In this document: positions 1 through 9,347 of the stretch, one piece after another | How positions within the stretch are numbered: the stretch's first letter is position 1 | Layout of the letters: every line of letters begins with the position of its first letter | Origin: Pontixanthobacter rizhaonensis | Lineage (GTDB): Bacteria; Pseudomonadota; Alphaproteobacteria; Sphingomonadales; Sphingomonadaceae | DNA length: 64,000 nucleotides | Assembly: GCF_012972675.1 (NCBI RefSeq) | Contig: NZ_JABCRE010000002.1 | Location: 671,001-735,000 of the forward strand | Direction: 5' to 3' | Notes under the pieces: generated by a model | Databases searched by the model: none | Told to the model about the DNA's origin: nothing | Seen by the model: only the letters and a program-made list of their open reading frames with translations | Program-made: the position numbers and the translations under genes

Positions 1-1
1 C

Positions 2-799
2 GAAGCGGGCGTTCGGACATTGGAGCGGGAAATTGCCCGTTTGGCCCGCAAAAGCTTGCGCAAGATTCTTGAGAAAGAAACTACCGGCGTTGTCATCACT
101 CCGGACAATCTGGGTGAGTTCGCTGGTGTCCGTAAGTTCAAACACGGCATGTCCGATGACGAAGCGCAGATCGGCGCGGTTACGGGACTCGCTTGGACTG
201 AAGTGGGCGGTGAACTGCTGACAATTGAAAGCGTAACCACACCCGGCAAAGGCGAGATCAAGACAACGGGTAAGCTGGGCGATGTGATGAACGAATCTGT
301 CGCCGCGGCGTTCAGCTTCGTGAAGTCACGCGCGCCAGCCTATGGTATCAAACCGTCGATTTTCCAGCGCAAGAATATTCACATTCACTTGCCTGAAGGC
401 GCCGTTCCAAAAGATGGCCCAAGCGCGGGTGTGGGCATGGTGACGTCAATCGTGTCTACGCTGGCTGGTGTGGCGGTTCGCCCTGATGTTGCCATGACGG
501 GCGAAGTTACGCTTCGAGGCCGCGTGCTGGCGATCGGCGGATTGAAGGAAAAATTGCTCGCTGCTTTGCGGGGCGGCATCAAGACCGTGTGCATTCCGGA
601 AGACAATGTGAAGGATCTGGCTGAGATTCCTGACAATGTGAAAGATGGTTTGGAAATTGTTCCAGTTGGCCATGTCGATCAGGTGCTGGAGGTTGCTTTG
701 ACCGCTATGCCGGCACCCATTGAATGGACCGAGGCAGACGATCTGGCATCGCAGCCCGGATCTGCGACGGGTGGCTTGCCTGCTCCAACTGCGCATTAA
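2..799 (+). CDS. lon: Lon protease, C-terminal part (5' end outside window)
   Basis: ATP-dependent serine protease that degrades misfolded and regulatory proteins in the cytoplasm. The frame is open from base 2, so only about 265 C-terminal residues are present: the end of the AAA+ small domain (EAGVRTLERE) and the whole proteolytic domain. The catalytic Ser lies in PKDGPSAG (codon 422-424) and the partner Lys in GGLKEK (codon 545-547), the Ser-Lys dyad of Lon. The protein ends in a short, poorly conserved tail. hupB follows on the same strand, the usual lon-hupB order of Proteobacteria. The ATPase core cannot be judged from this window. Confidence 0.97.
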   Translation, partial: EAGVRTLEREIARLARKSLRKILEKETTGVVITPDNLGEFAGVRKFKHGMSDDEAQIGAVTGLAWTEVGGELLTIESVTTPGKGEIKTTGKLGDVMNESVAAAFSFVKSRAPAYGIKPSIFQRKNIHIHLPEGAVPKDGPSAGVGMVTSIVSTLAGVAVRPDVAMTGEVTLRGRVLAIGGLKEKLLAALRGGIKTVCIPEDNVKDLAEIPDNVKDGLEIVPVGHVDQVLEVALTAMPAPIEWTEADDLASQPGSATGGLPAPTAH

Positions 800-936
800 A
801 CAGCATTGGGGCGATTCGCGGCGCTTGCTGTCACGTAAAACGTCACAAACTGGTTCAGACTTGCCGTAAGGGAAAGTAAAAATACTGCAATTGAGCGTTT
901 TTGTGACGCATTAGGGCGCTAAACCCATAATTGCCT

Positions 937-966
937 TTGACAGAACGCAGGAAATTCCCTTCTAAT
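937..966 (+). promoter_or_regulatory. Putative sigma70-type promoter of hupB
   Basis: A perfect TTGACA (937-942) is followed after 18 bases by TCTAAT (961-966), or after 17 by TTCTAA. Transcription would start near 972, giving a leader of about 58 nt before the hupB ATG at 1030. Pattern match only. Confidence 0.5.
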
Positions 967-1029
967 CGCGCCTTTCGCAGCGCTGATTCACGGCTGCCGC
1001 GACCAACTTTTCCAAACGGGGGTTCCGGA

Positions 1030-1302
1030 ATGAACAAAAATGATCTGATTGGTGCAGTCGCAGAAACAAGCGGCCTTTCAAAAAGCGATTCAGCAGCAGC
1101 AGTGGAAGGCGTGTTTGATTCTATCACCAAAGCGCTGTCGGGCGGCGACGAAGTTCGTCTGGTCGGTTTCGGCACGTTCTCTGTCGCAAAGCGTAAAGCG
1201 TCCACAGGCCGTAACCCGCGCACTGGTGAGCCGATGACGATCAAAGCGTCTAACCAACCAAAATTCAAAGCCGGTAAAGGCCTGAAAGACGCCGTTAATT
1301 AA
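1030..1302 (+). CDS. hupB: HU-family DNA-binding protein
   Basis: Small dimeric histone-like protein that bends DNA and compacts the nucleoid. The 90-residue product has the standard HU length. The N-terminal helical part begins MNKNDLIGAV; the conserved GFGTF turn and the RNPRTGEP tip of the DNA-binding beta arm follow. The frame is open further upstream, but the ATG at 1030 has a G-rich ribosome site (GGGG at 1018-1021) and gives the family N-terminus. It lies downstream of lon with its own probable promoter and is closed by a strong hairpin terminator at 1336-1372. Confidence 0.96.
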   Translation: MNKNDLIGAVAETSGLSKSDSAAAVEGVFDSITKALSGGDEVRLVGFGTFSVAKRKASTGRNPRTGEPMTIKASNQPKFKAGKGLKDAVN

Positions 1303-1335
1303 ACCGCTGATTATCCGGCTGTTGGCCCGGATACG

Positions 1336-1372
1336 AAAAGCCCCGCCTGGCAATCTGCCAAGCGGGGCTTTT
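1336..1372. terminator. Bidirectional intrinsic terminator between hupB and the lipoprotein gene
   Basis: The arms 1336-1352 and 1356-1372 pair at 16 of 17 positions around a 3-base loop. An A run on the left and a T run on the right allow termination from both sides. It separates hupB (+) from the convergent lipoprotein gene (-). Confidence 0.85.
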
Positions 1373-1391
1373 GCTTTTCGGGGTGTACCGC

Positions 1392-2261
1392 TCAGCGACC
1401 CAGTTGGATCAACGCGGTTGGCGCGGCTTTGGTTCGGCTATCGATGTCCCAGCGCAATGCTTGCCCACCAGCGGCGGCTGCCGGACCTTCATCAGTGTTA
1501 TTCGCCAATATCTGGCCATCAGTGACGATTGTGAATGTACCATCCATTTTCGGAAAGCCGGGATCAAAGGCTTCTCCGCCTTCTTCGGCAGCAGCAAGGG
1601 CAGCCATTCCTGTCATGCCGCCCATCATTCCCGTCATTCCCCCAGCATTGTCCTGTGCAGCGAAGCCGGGCGCTTCCACGCGGATTTGGTTGCCGTCGCG
1701 CAAGATCAGTTGAACAAATTGGGTGGGCAATGGGAAGCCTTCCATCATCGGGAACACGAAATCGTGGCTCAATTGGCCTCTGGTCGAAAACTCGACATTG
1801 AACACTCCATTGCCGACGTGCTCAACGGAATGCCAACCGCGCTGGCGTTCCAGCTTGGCAGCCATTTCGGCGCCGGCTTCTGGATCGCTCAGGTCGAGCC
1901 CACCCATTAGCGCCCCCATTTGCTCAATTTCTTTAGCCGATGAAGCTGCGCGGGCATCCGCATTGGCATCCCACTCCGCCTTTTGTTCGGCAGTTTCTTC
2001 GGCCGTGCAATCACGATCCTCGAACGTTTCCTCATCAAAGCAGTAGCCGCCTTCAAACTCGTCTGCATCGGATGCAGCGCCCATCTGGGCAAGCTGGCTT
2101 AGTCCTAAGAAGAATATCTCGCCGGTATAGGAAAACTCGAAGCTGTTATCCTGCTTAAGGGTCAATTCGGATGTGAATTTACCCGGAGTGAAAAAACACC
2201 CGCTGAGCAGCAATGAAAATGCTGCCAGCAATGCGGCACTGGAAAAGCGTTTAGTGTTCAT
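1392..2261 (-). CDS. Predicted lipoprotein of unknown function
   Basis: A 289-residue exported protein. A basic start and hydrophobic stretch lead to the lipobox LLSG-C (Cys22), so it should be lipid-anchored, probably in the outer membrane. The rest is acidic, with a Cys pair in GYCFDEETFEDRDC and a Met/Gly-rich stretch (MTGMMGGMTG) near residue 210. No known domain is recognised. Two ATGs lie close together; AGGGGA directly abuts the first and sits 6 bases before the second (2261), so the second is chosen. It begins 18 nt after the rlmB stop and is probably co-transcribed with it. Confidence 0.8.
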   Translation of the reverse strand: MNTKRFSSAALLAAFSLLLSGCFFTPGKFTSELTLKQDNSFEFSYTGEIFFLGLSQLAQMGAASDADEFEGGYCFDEETFEDRDCTAEETAEQKAEWDANADARAASSAKEIEQMGALMGGLDLSDPEAGAEMAAKLERQRGWHSVEHVGNGVFNVEFSTRGQLSHDFVFPMMEGFPLPTQFVQLILRDGNQIRVEAPGFAAQDNAGGMTGMMGGMTGMAALAAAEEGGEAFDPGFPKMDGTFTIVTDGQILANNTDEGPAAAAGGQALRWDIDSRTKAAPTALIQLGR

Positions 2262-2279
2262 GGTCATTCCCCTGCGGTA

Positions 2280-3068
2280 TTACCGTGTTGCGATGGCGTA
2301 TAATGCGATGGCCGCCGCATTTGAGACGTTCAAGCTTTCAATTGCGTTACTGATCGGCAGCTTGGCGAGCGCATCACAGTGCCCGGCAATGTTCTGCCGC
2401 ATACCGTCCCCTTCAGCGCCCATGACCAAGGCAACCGGTCCTGCCGGCAATGCCTCGGCAAATGTTGTATCGGCTTCGCCAGCCATGCCGATCCGCCAAT
2501 ATCCTGCTTCAGCTACTTCATCCAGCGCACGTGCCAGATTGACAACGCGTATCCATGGCACAGTTTCAAGCGCGCCGGATGCAGATTTGGCTACAACGCC
2601 AGATTCCGGCGGCGCGTGCCGGTCTTGCGTAATGATTGCGCTGGCCCCGAATGCGGATGCAGAGCGCAATATTGCCCCGACATTATGCGGATCAGTAACT
2701 TGGTCCAAGATGACCAATGGACCCTCGGGACCCGCTGCCAAAACATCACCCAGATGCAAATCCTCCAGCGGAGCGCATTCCAATACCAGTCCCTGATGCG
2801 GTGCATCCCGGCTGACTAGCCGGGCTAGATCGGCGACTTCAGCATATTCGATAGGGAAATTTTCTGGCAGTTCACCGTCCAGTGTTTCGATGCCGTCGCG
2901 GGTAGCCCACAGTTTATGATGTTTGCGCTCCGGATTCTTCAATGCGGCTTCAACCGCGTGACGTCCCCACAGGCGGACTTGGCCTGTGCTGGCTCGGCCA
3001 GACCCGCGGCCGCCCTGCATGCGCCCGGCGCGCCCTCTGAGTGCGCGTTTGCGATCGCCCTTTGCCAT
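2280..3068 (-). CDS. rlmB: 23S rRNA 2'-O-ribose methyltransferase, TrmH/SpoU family
   Basis: SAM-dependent methyltransferase of the SpoU (trefoil-knot) class, probably the enzyme modifying G2251 of 23S rRNA. The 262 residues comprise a basic tail (1-30), the substrate-binding domain beginning LWGRHAVEAAL, and the SPOUT domain with the motif ILDQVTDPHNVGAILRSA, then LVMGAEGDGM and ESLNVSNAAAIALY, the three signatures of the family. The start has a good AGGAG 5 bases upstream. It is followed by the lipoprotein gene. TrmH-type tRNA methylase is an alternative, but the N-terminal domain favours RlmB. Confidence 0.92.
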   Translation of the reverse strand: MAKGDRKRALRGRAGRMQGGRGSGRASTGQVRLWGRHAVEAALKNPERKHHKLWATRDGIETLDGELPENFPIEYAEVADLARLVSRDAPHQGLVLECAPLEDLHLGDVLAAGPEGPLVILDQVTDPHNVGAILRSASAFGASAIITQDRHAPPESGVVAKSASGALETVPWIRVVNLARALDEVAEAGYWRIGMAGEADTTFAEALPAGPVALVMGAEGDGMRQNIAGHCDALAKLPISNAIESLNVSNAAAIALYAIATR

Positions 3069-3258
3069 GAAAACTCCTGTAGAAAATCAGCGAAAATCGG
3101 GATTGATTTAGCGGCTATCCCGCAACTTTCCGCTCCCATGCCAGTACCCCCATTGACAGGCAAGCGCGGCTTCGCCATTGGGGCGCCTCTCGGCAGGACG
3201 GTTTCAGTTTTTGAGATCACCAGCGCAGCGGGCTTAAACCCGCACCAAGCAAGCCAGT

Positions 3259-3344
3259 GGACAGGTGGCCGAGTGGTTAAAGGCAGCAGACTGTAAATCT
3301 GCCCGCGCAAGCGTACATAGGTTCGAATCCTATCCTGTCCACCA
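3259..3344 (+). tRNA. tRNA-Tyr (anticodon GTA)
   Basis: An 86-base class II tRNA. Acceptor arm GGACAGG pairs with CCTGTCC, discriminator A and encoded CCA follow. The anticodon loop CTGTAAA gives GTA, the T arm is ATAGG-TTCGAAT-CCTAT, and the long variable arm (CCCGCGCAAGCG) is typical of bacterial tRNA-Tyr. It stands alone between rlmB (-) and the TonB receptor (+). Confidence 0.97.
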
Positions 3345-3598
3345 CTTGCCTCCTCAGCCAGATATCCGCAGATTTTCAAAAAACGGATGTTACAATCCGG
3401 CAATTTTGTGCATACACCGTAACCATAACTGGTGCATTTTAGACACTAGGTCGTATTGTTGCGTAACAAAAGCGCTGCACATCATTGTATGTCGCTGCAT
3501 AGCTATGCAATAATCCAAAATTACAGCTTCGGACCATCAAAAGACGGCTGAAGCAAAACCAAGTGCCACCAATAGGCACACGATATAAAGGGAAGAGG

Positions 3599-6175
3599 AT
3601 GAAGAGAGCACTTCTGAGTTCAACAGCCGTACTGTTGGCATTTGGCTTGGCTGGTACAGCACAGGCGCAAGAATCAACTGATGCCGATGGTGCATCAAAT
3701 CTGAATGACGAGGATATCATCATTGTTACGGCGACACGCCGGGCTGCTGATGTTCAGGATATTCCTATCGCGGTGACGGCGGTTACACCCGAACAGCTGG
3801 ATAAGCAGGGCGTCGTGAACGTCCAAAACATATCTCAAGTATCGCCCAGTTTCTCTACATCCAACGCGCAAGTTGCATCGGGCACGGTCGTGTTGCGTAT
3901 TCGCGGTGTTGGCACAACTTCCAACAATATCGGGTTCGAGTCAGCGGTCGGTATCTTTGTCGACGGTGCATATCAGTCCCGCCCAGGTATAGCTCTGTCC
4001 GAATTTGTTGACATTGAACGGGTCGAAGTTCTTCGTGGACCGCAAGGTACGTTGTTCGGCCGGAACACTTCGGCTGGTGCTCTCAATATCACTACTCGGA
4101 GCCCTGATCTTAGCGAGTTTGGCGGGTTTGTTAACGCGACCTACGGCAATTATGACCTCGTCAATGTTCAGGGCGCAGTTAATGTGCCAATTGTTCAGGA
4201 CACTCTGGCCCTGCGGCTGACGGGTGCGTATCGCAACCAAGACGGTTTTGTTGACGTGATCGACGGGACGGGAGCTCAGATTGGCGAGTCGAACTCGATT
4301 GATCAGTTCTTGGTTCGTGGCCAGTTGGGATTTGAAAGTGATGGCGGTGCTAAAGCACGCTTGATTTTCGATTACACCGAAAGTGAAAACCAATGCTGTG
4401 CTGCGATTGAAGTTCGGGCAAACACGGCGTTTGAGAACACTGTAGAAAACCTTGGCGGTCCCAGCCGAGGCGGCATGGCGACGGTTCTTCCGGCGACCGA
4501 TGCATTTGATGTTACCGCCGCGCAGAGGGCAATCGACAATCTCACAGCAACTGCAAGCCGTGTGCCGCTCGCTAACACTGATCAATGGGGTGTGACTGGC
4601 GAGTTTGAATTGCCAATCGGCGACAATGCTGACTTGATCTTCATTGGTTCTTACAGGGACTTCTCATCCAGCGAAAATTATGACTCGAGCTTCTCGGGTC
4701 TTGATGTGTTCGATGTGGATCGGTTGGATACCAATATTGAGACGTTCACCGCAGAACTGCGTTTGCAAGGAGACGCATTTGACGGTTCGTTAGACTGGAT
4801 GATTGGTGGCTATTACTCAGACGAGCAAATTTCCTCCGAAACTGACTTTTCGCTTGGCGCTGATTATGACCTTCAAGTGGGCGCTCTATTTGGTGGACTG
4901 TTGGGTCCTGCGCCGCTGACGTTGCTCACGGATCTGATCAACGATCCACTAACACCGGGCAATGGCGTGAGCCCTAACGGGACGACTGCGACCAACGCGT
5001 ATTCGCAAAGCAGTAAAAGCTGGTCGATCTTCACTCACAACACTCTTAGCATTACGGACAACCTTAGCCTGACGTTGGGCCTTCGGTATTCGGATGAGAG
5101 CAAAACTGGCGGATTCAATCAGTTGGCTTCCAACAATCCGACATGTTTGACGCTTCTGTCTGACACAGCGACGATTGCAAACACTGTTGGTGCTAACTTG
5201 GTCGGAAACGTCCTTGGAACAGGGTGTTTCGCTTTCACTGCACCGGCAATAGGGACGGATGCTATTCCATTCCCGCTACCGCGTGAATTCAATGTTCCAT
5301 TCAAAGATGATGAGCTGATTTACACAGGTAAGTTAACTTACGAGTTCGATGCTCCGATTACAGCCTATGCTAGCTTTACGCATGGTTATAAATCGGGCGG
5401 TATCAATCTTGATATCACCGCTAATGCAGCTGGCGCTGACCCTACTTTCCGGTCGGAATTGGTCGACGCGTATGAAGTTGGTGTGAAGGCAAAGTTCCTT
5501 GATAATGCCGTGACGCTAAATATGGCTGCTTTCCACGAGGAGTTTTCTGACTTCCAAGTACTTGAATTCACGGGTGCGCAGTTCACGACCTTCAATGTGA
5601 ATTCGGCCAAATCAACCGGGGTCGAGCTGGAATCAGTAATTCGTCCTGATGACAATCTGACTTTCAATCTTGGTCTGACATATACAAATGCGCGTTATCC
5701 CGGTGATTGTGATGGTGGCACGCCAAACGCCAACGTGACCACGCTTTGTGGTAATTCACTGACGAACGCTCCAGAGATTGTTGCGATTGCCGGCTTCAAT
5801 TACGATAAAGACTTCGGCAATTATCTTCGGGGATTCTTCACCGGCCAAGCACGGATGGAAAGCGATCGGCGGACTTCAACGCAAGCACGCACAGTGCCGA
5901 GCGCCGCTCAGATCACAGCAGCGGGTAGCATCCAGGCAGCCGTTGATATGGCACCTTTGGTGGCGTTCGATGTTCAGGATGGCACCACCAAAATCAACTT
6001 GCGAGCCGGTATTGGCGCGCAGGATGAGAGCTGGACGCTGGAAGTTTGGGGCGTAAATGTCACCGATCAAGTGACTCGCGGTGTTACTTTCAACACAGTG
6101 CTTCGCGGTAACTCACGCTCTGCATTCGCACAGCAACCTGCGACTTACGGTGTGACAGTGCGGACCAAATTCTAA
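3599..6175 (+). CDS. TonB-dependent outer-membrane receptor
   Basis: An 858-residue ligand-gated outer-membrane channel powered by TonB-ExbBD. A signal peptide (MKRALLSSTAVLLAFGLAG, cleavage near AQA-Q) is followed by the TonB box region IIIVTATRR, a plug domain with VEVLRGPQGTLFGRNTSAGALN, and a long beta-barrel ending in VTVRTKF with the C-terminal Phe needed for BAM insertion. The ATG at 3599 is preceded by GGGAAGAGG; an upstream in-frame start at 3563 would put 12 residues before the signal peptide. The substrate is unknown. A terminator follows directly. The 254 bp between tRNA-Tyr and this gene are AT-rich and should hold its promoter. Confidence 0.93.
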   Translation: MKRALLSSTAVLLAFGLAGTAQAQESTDADGASNLNDEDIIIVTATRRAADVQDIPIAVTAVTPEQLDKQGVVNVQNISQVSPSFSTSNAQVASGTVVLRIRGVGTTSNNIGFESAVGIFVDGAYQSRPGIALSEFVDIERVEVLRGPQGTLFGRNTSAGALNITTRSPDLSEFGGFVNATYGNYDLVNVQGAVNVPIVQDTLALRLTGAYRNQDGFVDVIDGTGAQIGESNSIDQFLVRGQLGFESDGGAKARLIFDYTESENQCCAAIEVRANTAFENTVENLGGPSRGGMATVLPATDAFDVTAAQRAIDNLTATASRVPLANTDQWGVTGEFELPIGDNADLIFIGSYRDFSSSENYDSSFSGLDVFDVDRLDTNIETFTAELRLQGDAFDGSLDWMIGGYYSDEQISSETDFSLGADYDLQVGALFGGLLGPAPLTLLTDLINDPLTPGNGVSPNGTTATNAYSQSSKSWSIFTHNTLSITDNLSLTLGLRYSDESKTGGFNQLASNNPTCLTLLSDTATIANTVGANLVGNVLGTGCFAFTAPAIGTDAIPFPLPREFNVPFKDDELIYTGKLTYEFDAPITAYASFTHGYKSGGINLDITANAAGADPTFRSELVDAYEVGVKAKFLDNAVTLNMAAFHEEFSDFQVLEFTGAQFTTFNVNSAKSTGVELESVIRPDDNLTFNLGLTYTNARYPGDCDGGTPNANVTTLCGNSLTNAPEIVAIAGFNYDKDFGNYLRGFFTGQARMESDRRTSTQARTVPSAAQITAAGSIQAAVDMAPLVAFDVQDGTTKINLRAGIGAQDESWTLEVWGVNVTDQVTRGVTFNTVLRGNSRSAFAQQPATYGVTVRTKF

Positions 6176-6198
6176 GCACTTAACACGATAACTAAGGG

Positions 6199-6235
6199 AA
6201 GGGCGCTCGCTGATTGCGGGCGCCCTTTTCTTTTG
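6199..6235 (+). terminator. Intrinsic terminator after the TonB receptor
   Basis: A 12-bp stem (6199-6210 with 6216-6227, one G-T pair) with loop TGATT, followed by a T-rich tail. It lies 23 bases after the receptor stop. Confidence 0.85.
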
Positions 6236-6317
6236 CCGGTGTCATGGGAGTGTATTGGCCTTGTAGTCGACAGCGACAAATCTTGCAGCAATGCTCACAG
6301 GGTATTAGTGGGGTGCT

Positions 6318-7448
6318 ATGCAACACACATATTCCCCAGTGATCTCATCGACCGGCCTTTTCACCCCTGAAGAGAGTATTTCCAACGAAGAATTGGTCGA
6401 AAGTTTCAATACTTACGTCGCAAACTTCAACCAAGACCACGCTGAAGCGATTGCTGTGGGTGAAGTTGAGGCGCTCGCCCCCAGTTCGGTGGAGTTCATT
6501 GAAAAGGCCAGCGGTATCAAAGCGCGGCACGTTATGGCGAAGGCGCCTATCCTTGATACGGCGATTATGGAGCCGCGCTGGGAAGAGCGCAGCAATGATG
6601 AAATCTCGGTGCTTGCGGAAATCGGCGTGAAGGCAGCGGAACAAGCACTCTCGCGCGCTGGTCGTGATGTGAAAGATGTGGACGCAGTGCTATGCGCCGC
6701 GTCGAATATGCAGCGTCCGTACCCTGCGATGGCTATCGAAATTCAGCAAGCGCTGGGCATCGACGGTTTTGGTTTCGATATGAATGTTGCTTGCTCTTCT
6801 GCGACATTCGGTATCCAAACTGCTGCTGATTATGTGCGCGCTGGTAACGCCAAATCGGTGTTGGTCGTCAGCCCGGAAATTACCAGTGGGCATCTGAACT
6901 GGCGTGACCGGGACAGCCACTTTATTTTTGGCGATGTTGCGACAGCGGTTTTGGTCGAGGATGCGTCCATGGCTCCGGCTAAGCATTGGAACATTCTTGG
7001 TACCAAGCTGAAGACGGTTTTCTCCAACAACATCCGCAATAACTTCGGATATCTCAACAAAGCGACTCCGGAGACGGTCGACGCAGCGGACAAGCTGTTC
7101 ATCCAAGAAGGTCGCAAGGTCTTTAAGGAAGTTGTCCCGATGGTCGCGCAAATGATCATCGATGAAGCTGAACGGCTGGAAATTGATCCCGCTGGCCTGC
7201 GCCGTTTGTGGTTGCATCAGGCGAATGCCGGTATGAACCGTTTGATCGCGCAGAAAGTGCTGGGTCATGAAGCCAATGCCGATGAAAGCCCGACCGTTCT
7301 CGATACGTATGGCAACACATCAAGCGCGGGCTCAATCATCGCGTTTCACTTGAATCACGATGATCTGGCGGCGGGTGACACCGGTCTGATTTGCAGCTTT
7401 GGCGCAGGTTATTCTGCCGGGACGGTGTTTGTACGGGCGGTCGGTTGA
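6318..7448 (+). CDS. FabH-like 3-oxoacyl-ACP synthase III
   Basis: Thiolase-fold decarboxylating condensing enzyme of 376 residues. The Cys-His-Asn triad is intact: Cys159 in NVACSSATF, His300 in LWLHQAN, Asn333 in YGNTSSAG. At 376 residues it is longer than housekeeping FabH (about 320) and has an N-terminal insertion around residues 30-60, resembling the FabH-like enzymes of about 370 residues found in pseudomonads rather than canonical FabH. Its likely role is priming fatty acid synthesis from an acyl-CoA, but a special lipid pathway is possible. It stands between a TonB receptor and a PAP2 gene, and its last 40 bases overlap the convergent PAP2 gene. Confidence 0.88.
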   Translation: MQHTYSPVISSTGLFTPEESISNEELVESFNTYVANFNQDHAEAIAVGEVEALAPSSVEFIEKASGIKARHVMAKAPILDTAIMEPRWEERSNDEISVLAEIGVKAAEQALSRAGRDVKDVDAVLCAASNMQRPYPAMAIEIQQALGIDGFGFDMNVACSSATFGIQTAADYVRAGNAKSVLVVSPEITSGHLNWRDRDSHFIFGDVATAVLVEDASMAPAKHWNILGTKLKTVFSNNIRNNFGYLNKATPETVDAADKLFIQEGRKVFKEVVPMVAQMIIDEAERLEIDPAGLRRLWLHQANAGMNRLIAQKVLGHEANADESPTVLDTYGNTSSAGSIIAFHLNHDDLAAGDTGLICSFGAGYSAGTVFVRAVG

Positions 7449-8482
7449 ACTTTTGCTGACAGCACCTTGTCCCAAGCTGTGATGATCACCTGACTGAGTT
7501 TCCATAGGGCGGCCACGGCGATTACCGAGACCAGGCCATCTACGGCATAGTGATAGGCAAGGTGGACCGAGCTTATCCAAGTGATGGCAAAGAAAATACC
7601 GAATGCCATTCCCCACCTGCGGGAGTGCTGACGCACGGCGAGCCAGAACAGAAATGCGATTGCAACGTGCATGCTGGGCATCGCAGTAATCCCGCTGCCA
7701 AGGCCGTTTGCATCAGCAGAAAACCAATCAAGCAGCATCTCTTGAACCGTCAGGGTCATAATCGGGACCTGCTCGTTCGCCGCGTTCAAATACGCCATCT
7801 GCGCGTCAAACGTGGGTATGCCGAGAATGGGGGCAGCAAAACACGGCCCGACGGAGGCCAGCCAAGTGGCCATAGCACCACCAATGACAGTCCAGCTAAG
7901 TACATATGTTAAAAAGAACTGGCGGCGAAGCGTGGGGGCAATCCGGGCAAATGCGAAAAACAAACAGCCTGGATAGAGAAGCAGAAACCACACTTGATAC
8001 AGAAAGGCCAAGGCGGCGGTGATGATGGGAAAGCCCAGTACAGGTTGTAGCACTTCCCACGCATCATACCCGCCGAACAGGGCGCGATCCCAAGCGATGA
8101 ATGTTTCATCCCACGTATAGTTGTTGAACAATGGAATGGCCGCTTTCATCTTGGAAAAGAACGGCATGAGCAGGATCAAAATGGCAAGGCTGGGAATGCC
8201 GCCAAGCGCCAGCAGCTTGCTTTGCCTCGACACGTAGTGGGCTTTGAGAAAGGCCGCCGGGTCATCAGGACGCTGGCGGATCAGCACCGCGCCCATATCA
8301 ATCGCGGCAATACCCAAGATACTCAGAAAATAGAGATGCGCATTGGCGGCAATTGGGGCAATGTCCGGATAAATTCCCCGGCTTGCCAACAGTCCGATGC
8401 ACAGCGCAAACAGGCATAGCGCGACTGTATAGACGGGAACCTCACCCAGCCAGCGCGTTTTGAATGATCCGTTTGGCAGCAT
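7409..8482 (-). CDS. PAP2-family integral membrane phosphatase/transferase
   Basis: A 357-residue multi-pass membrane protein. The PAP2 signature lies at the C-terminal end: PSMHVA (residues 269-274) and HLAYHYAVDG (307-316) carry the catalytic His residues. The layout, with several membrane segments before the motif, resembles the Aur1/inositolphosphotransferase-like branch rather than simple undecaprenyl-diphosphatases, so it may move or remove a lipid-linked phosphate head group. That would suit a sphingolipid-rich membrane, but the substrate is inference. No clear ribosome site precedes the ATG. Its 3' end overlaps the convergent FabH-like gene by 40 bases. Confidence 0.85.
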   Translation of the reverse strand: MLPNGSFKTRWLGEVPVYTVALCLFALCIGLLASRGIYPDIAPIAANAHLYFLSILGIAAIDMGAVLIRQRPDDPAAFLKAHYVSRQSKLLALGGIPSLAILILLMPFFSKMKAAIPLFNNYTWDETFIAWDRALFGGYDAWEVLQPVLGFPIITAALAFLYQVWFLLLYPGCLFFAFARIAPTLRRQFFLTYVLSWTVIGGAMATWLASVGPCFAAPILGIPTFDAQMAYLNAANEQVPIMTLTVQEMLLDWFSADANGLGSGITAMPSMHVAIAFLFWLAVRQHSRRWGMAFGIFFAITWISSVHLAYHYAVDGLVSVIAVAALWKLSQVIITAWDKVLSAKVQPTARTNTVPAE

Positions 8483-8594
8483 GATATATGCGGTAGGAAA
8501 ATATGGTCAGCAAAAGGTTAATATGCCGGTTTTGTTGATATGGGGTTTTGCTGGATGGCTTGTTTGCGAACTGTCCAACGCCTAGGTGGGATAT

Positions 8595-9347
8595 ATGGCA
8601 GGCGACATAGTTGATAATCAGGGGCGCGGTGAAACAGATTGGCAATGGCCATCCATTCACCCGGAAGGACGGAAATACGGCGTTATTGCGGGCGGGTTGG
8701 CGCTGGTATTTCTGCTGCTGTTTGATCTGTCGTTCATCGGGTGGCCGCTGGTTGCTTTAACCGCCGGTATCTTGGCATTCTTTCGCGACCCGGAACGTAT
8801 TATTCCGCAAGATGACCGTGCGATTGTGTCGCCAGCAGATGGCCATGTCTGCCAGATTGTGGAAGTCGAGCCGCCTGCGGAATTGGTCGGTGAAGATATT
8901 GCAGGGGTGGTGGGCTTACCCGCAGGACCGGTTACGCGCATTTCGATCTTCATGAGCGTGTTTGACGTTCATATTAACCGGTCACCGATCGGCGGAATGG
9001 TGCGGCGACTGGTCTATATGCCAGGCAAATTCATGAGCGCTGATCTGGATAAGGCCAGCGATGAAAATGAGCGCCAGCATATCCTGGTTGAACGGTCCGA
9101 CGGGGTCTTAATCGGCTTTACGCAAATTGCAGGCTTGGTGGCCCGCCGGATTGTCCCATTTGTAAAGCCGGGTGATATGATTGCTGCGGGGCAGCGTGTC
9201 GGCCTTATCCGGTTCGGCAGCCGCGTCGATGTATATCTACCATCAGGTACGCAGTCCAAGGTCCTGCTTGGCCAAAAAATGGTCGCAGGCGAAACCGTAT
9301 TGGCGGAATTGGGCGAGCAATTGCTGATCGAAGGGGTTAGCCAATGA
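8595..9347 (+). CDS. psd: Phosphatidylserine decarboxylase proenzyme
   Basis: Converts phosphatidylserine to phosphatidylethanolamine at the inner membrane. The 250-residue product is of the short proteobacterial type. Two hydrophobic segments lie at residues 29-63, [11 protein letters not shown] with His126 follows, and RFGSRVD contains the self-cleavage site: Ser209 should become the pyruvoyl group. The ATG at 8595 is preferred over the GTG at 8586 because AGGTGGG sits just before it. The stop overlaps the pssA start by ATGA, so the two steps of PE synthesis are translationally coupled. Confidence 0.95.
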   Translation: MAGDIVDNQGRGETDWQWPSIHPEGRKYGVIAGGLALVFLLLFDLSFIGWPLVALTAGILAFFRDPERIIPQDDRAIVSPADGHVCQIVEVEPPAELVGEDIAGVVGLPAGPVTRISIFMSVFDVHINRSPIGGMVRRLVYMPGKFMSADLDKASDENERQHILVERSDGVLIGFTQIAGLVARRIVPFVKPGDMIAAGQRVGLIRFGSRVDVYLPSGTQSKVLLGQKMVAGETVLAELGEQLLIEGVSQ

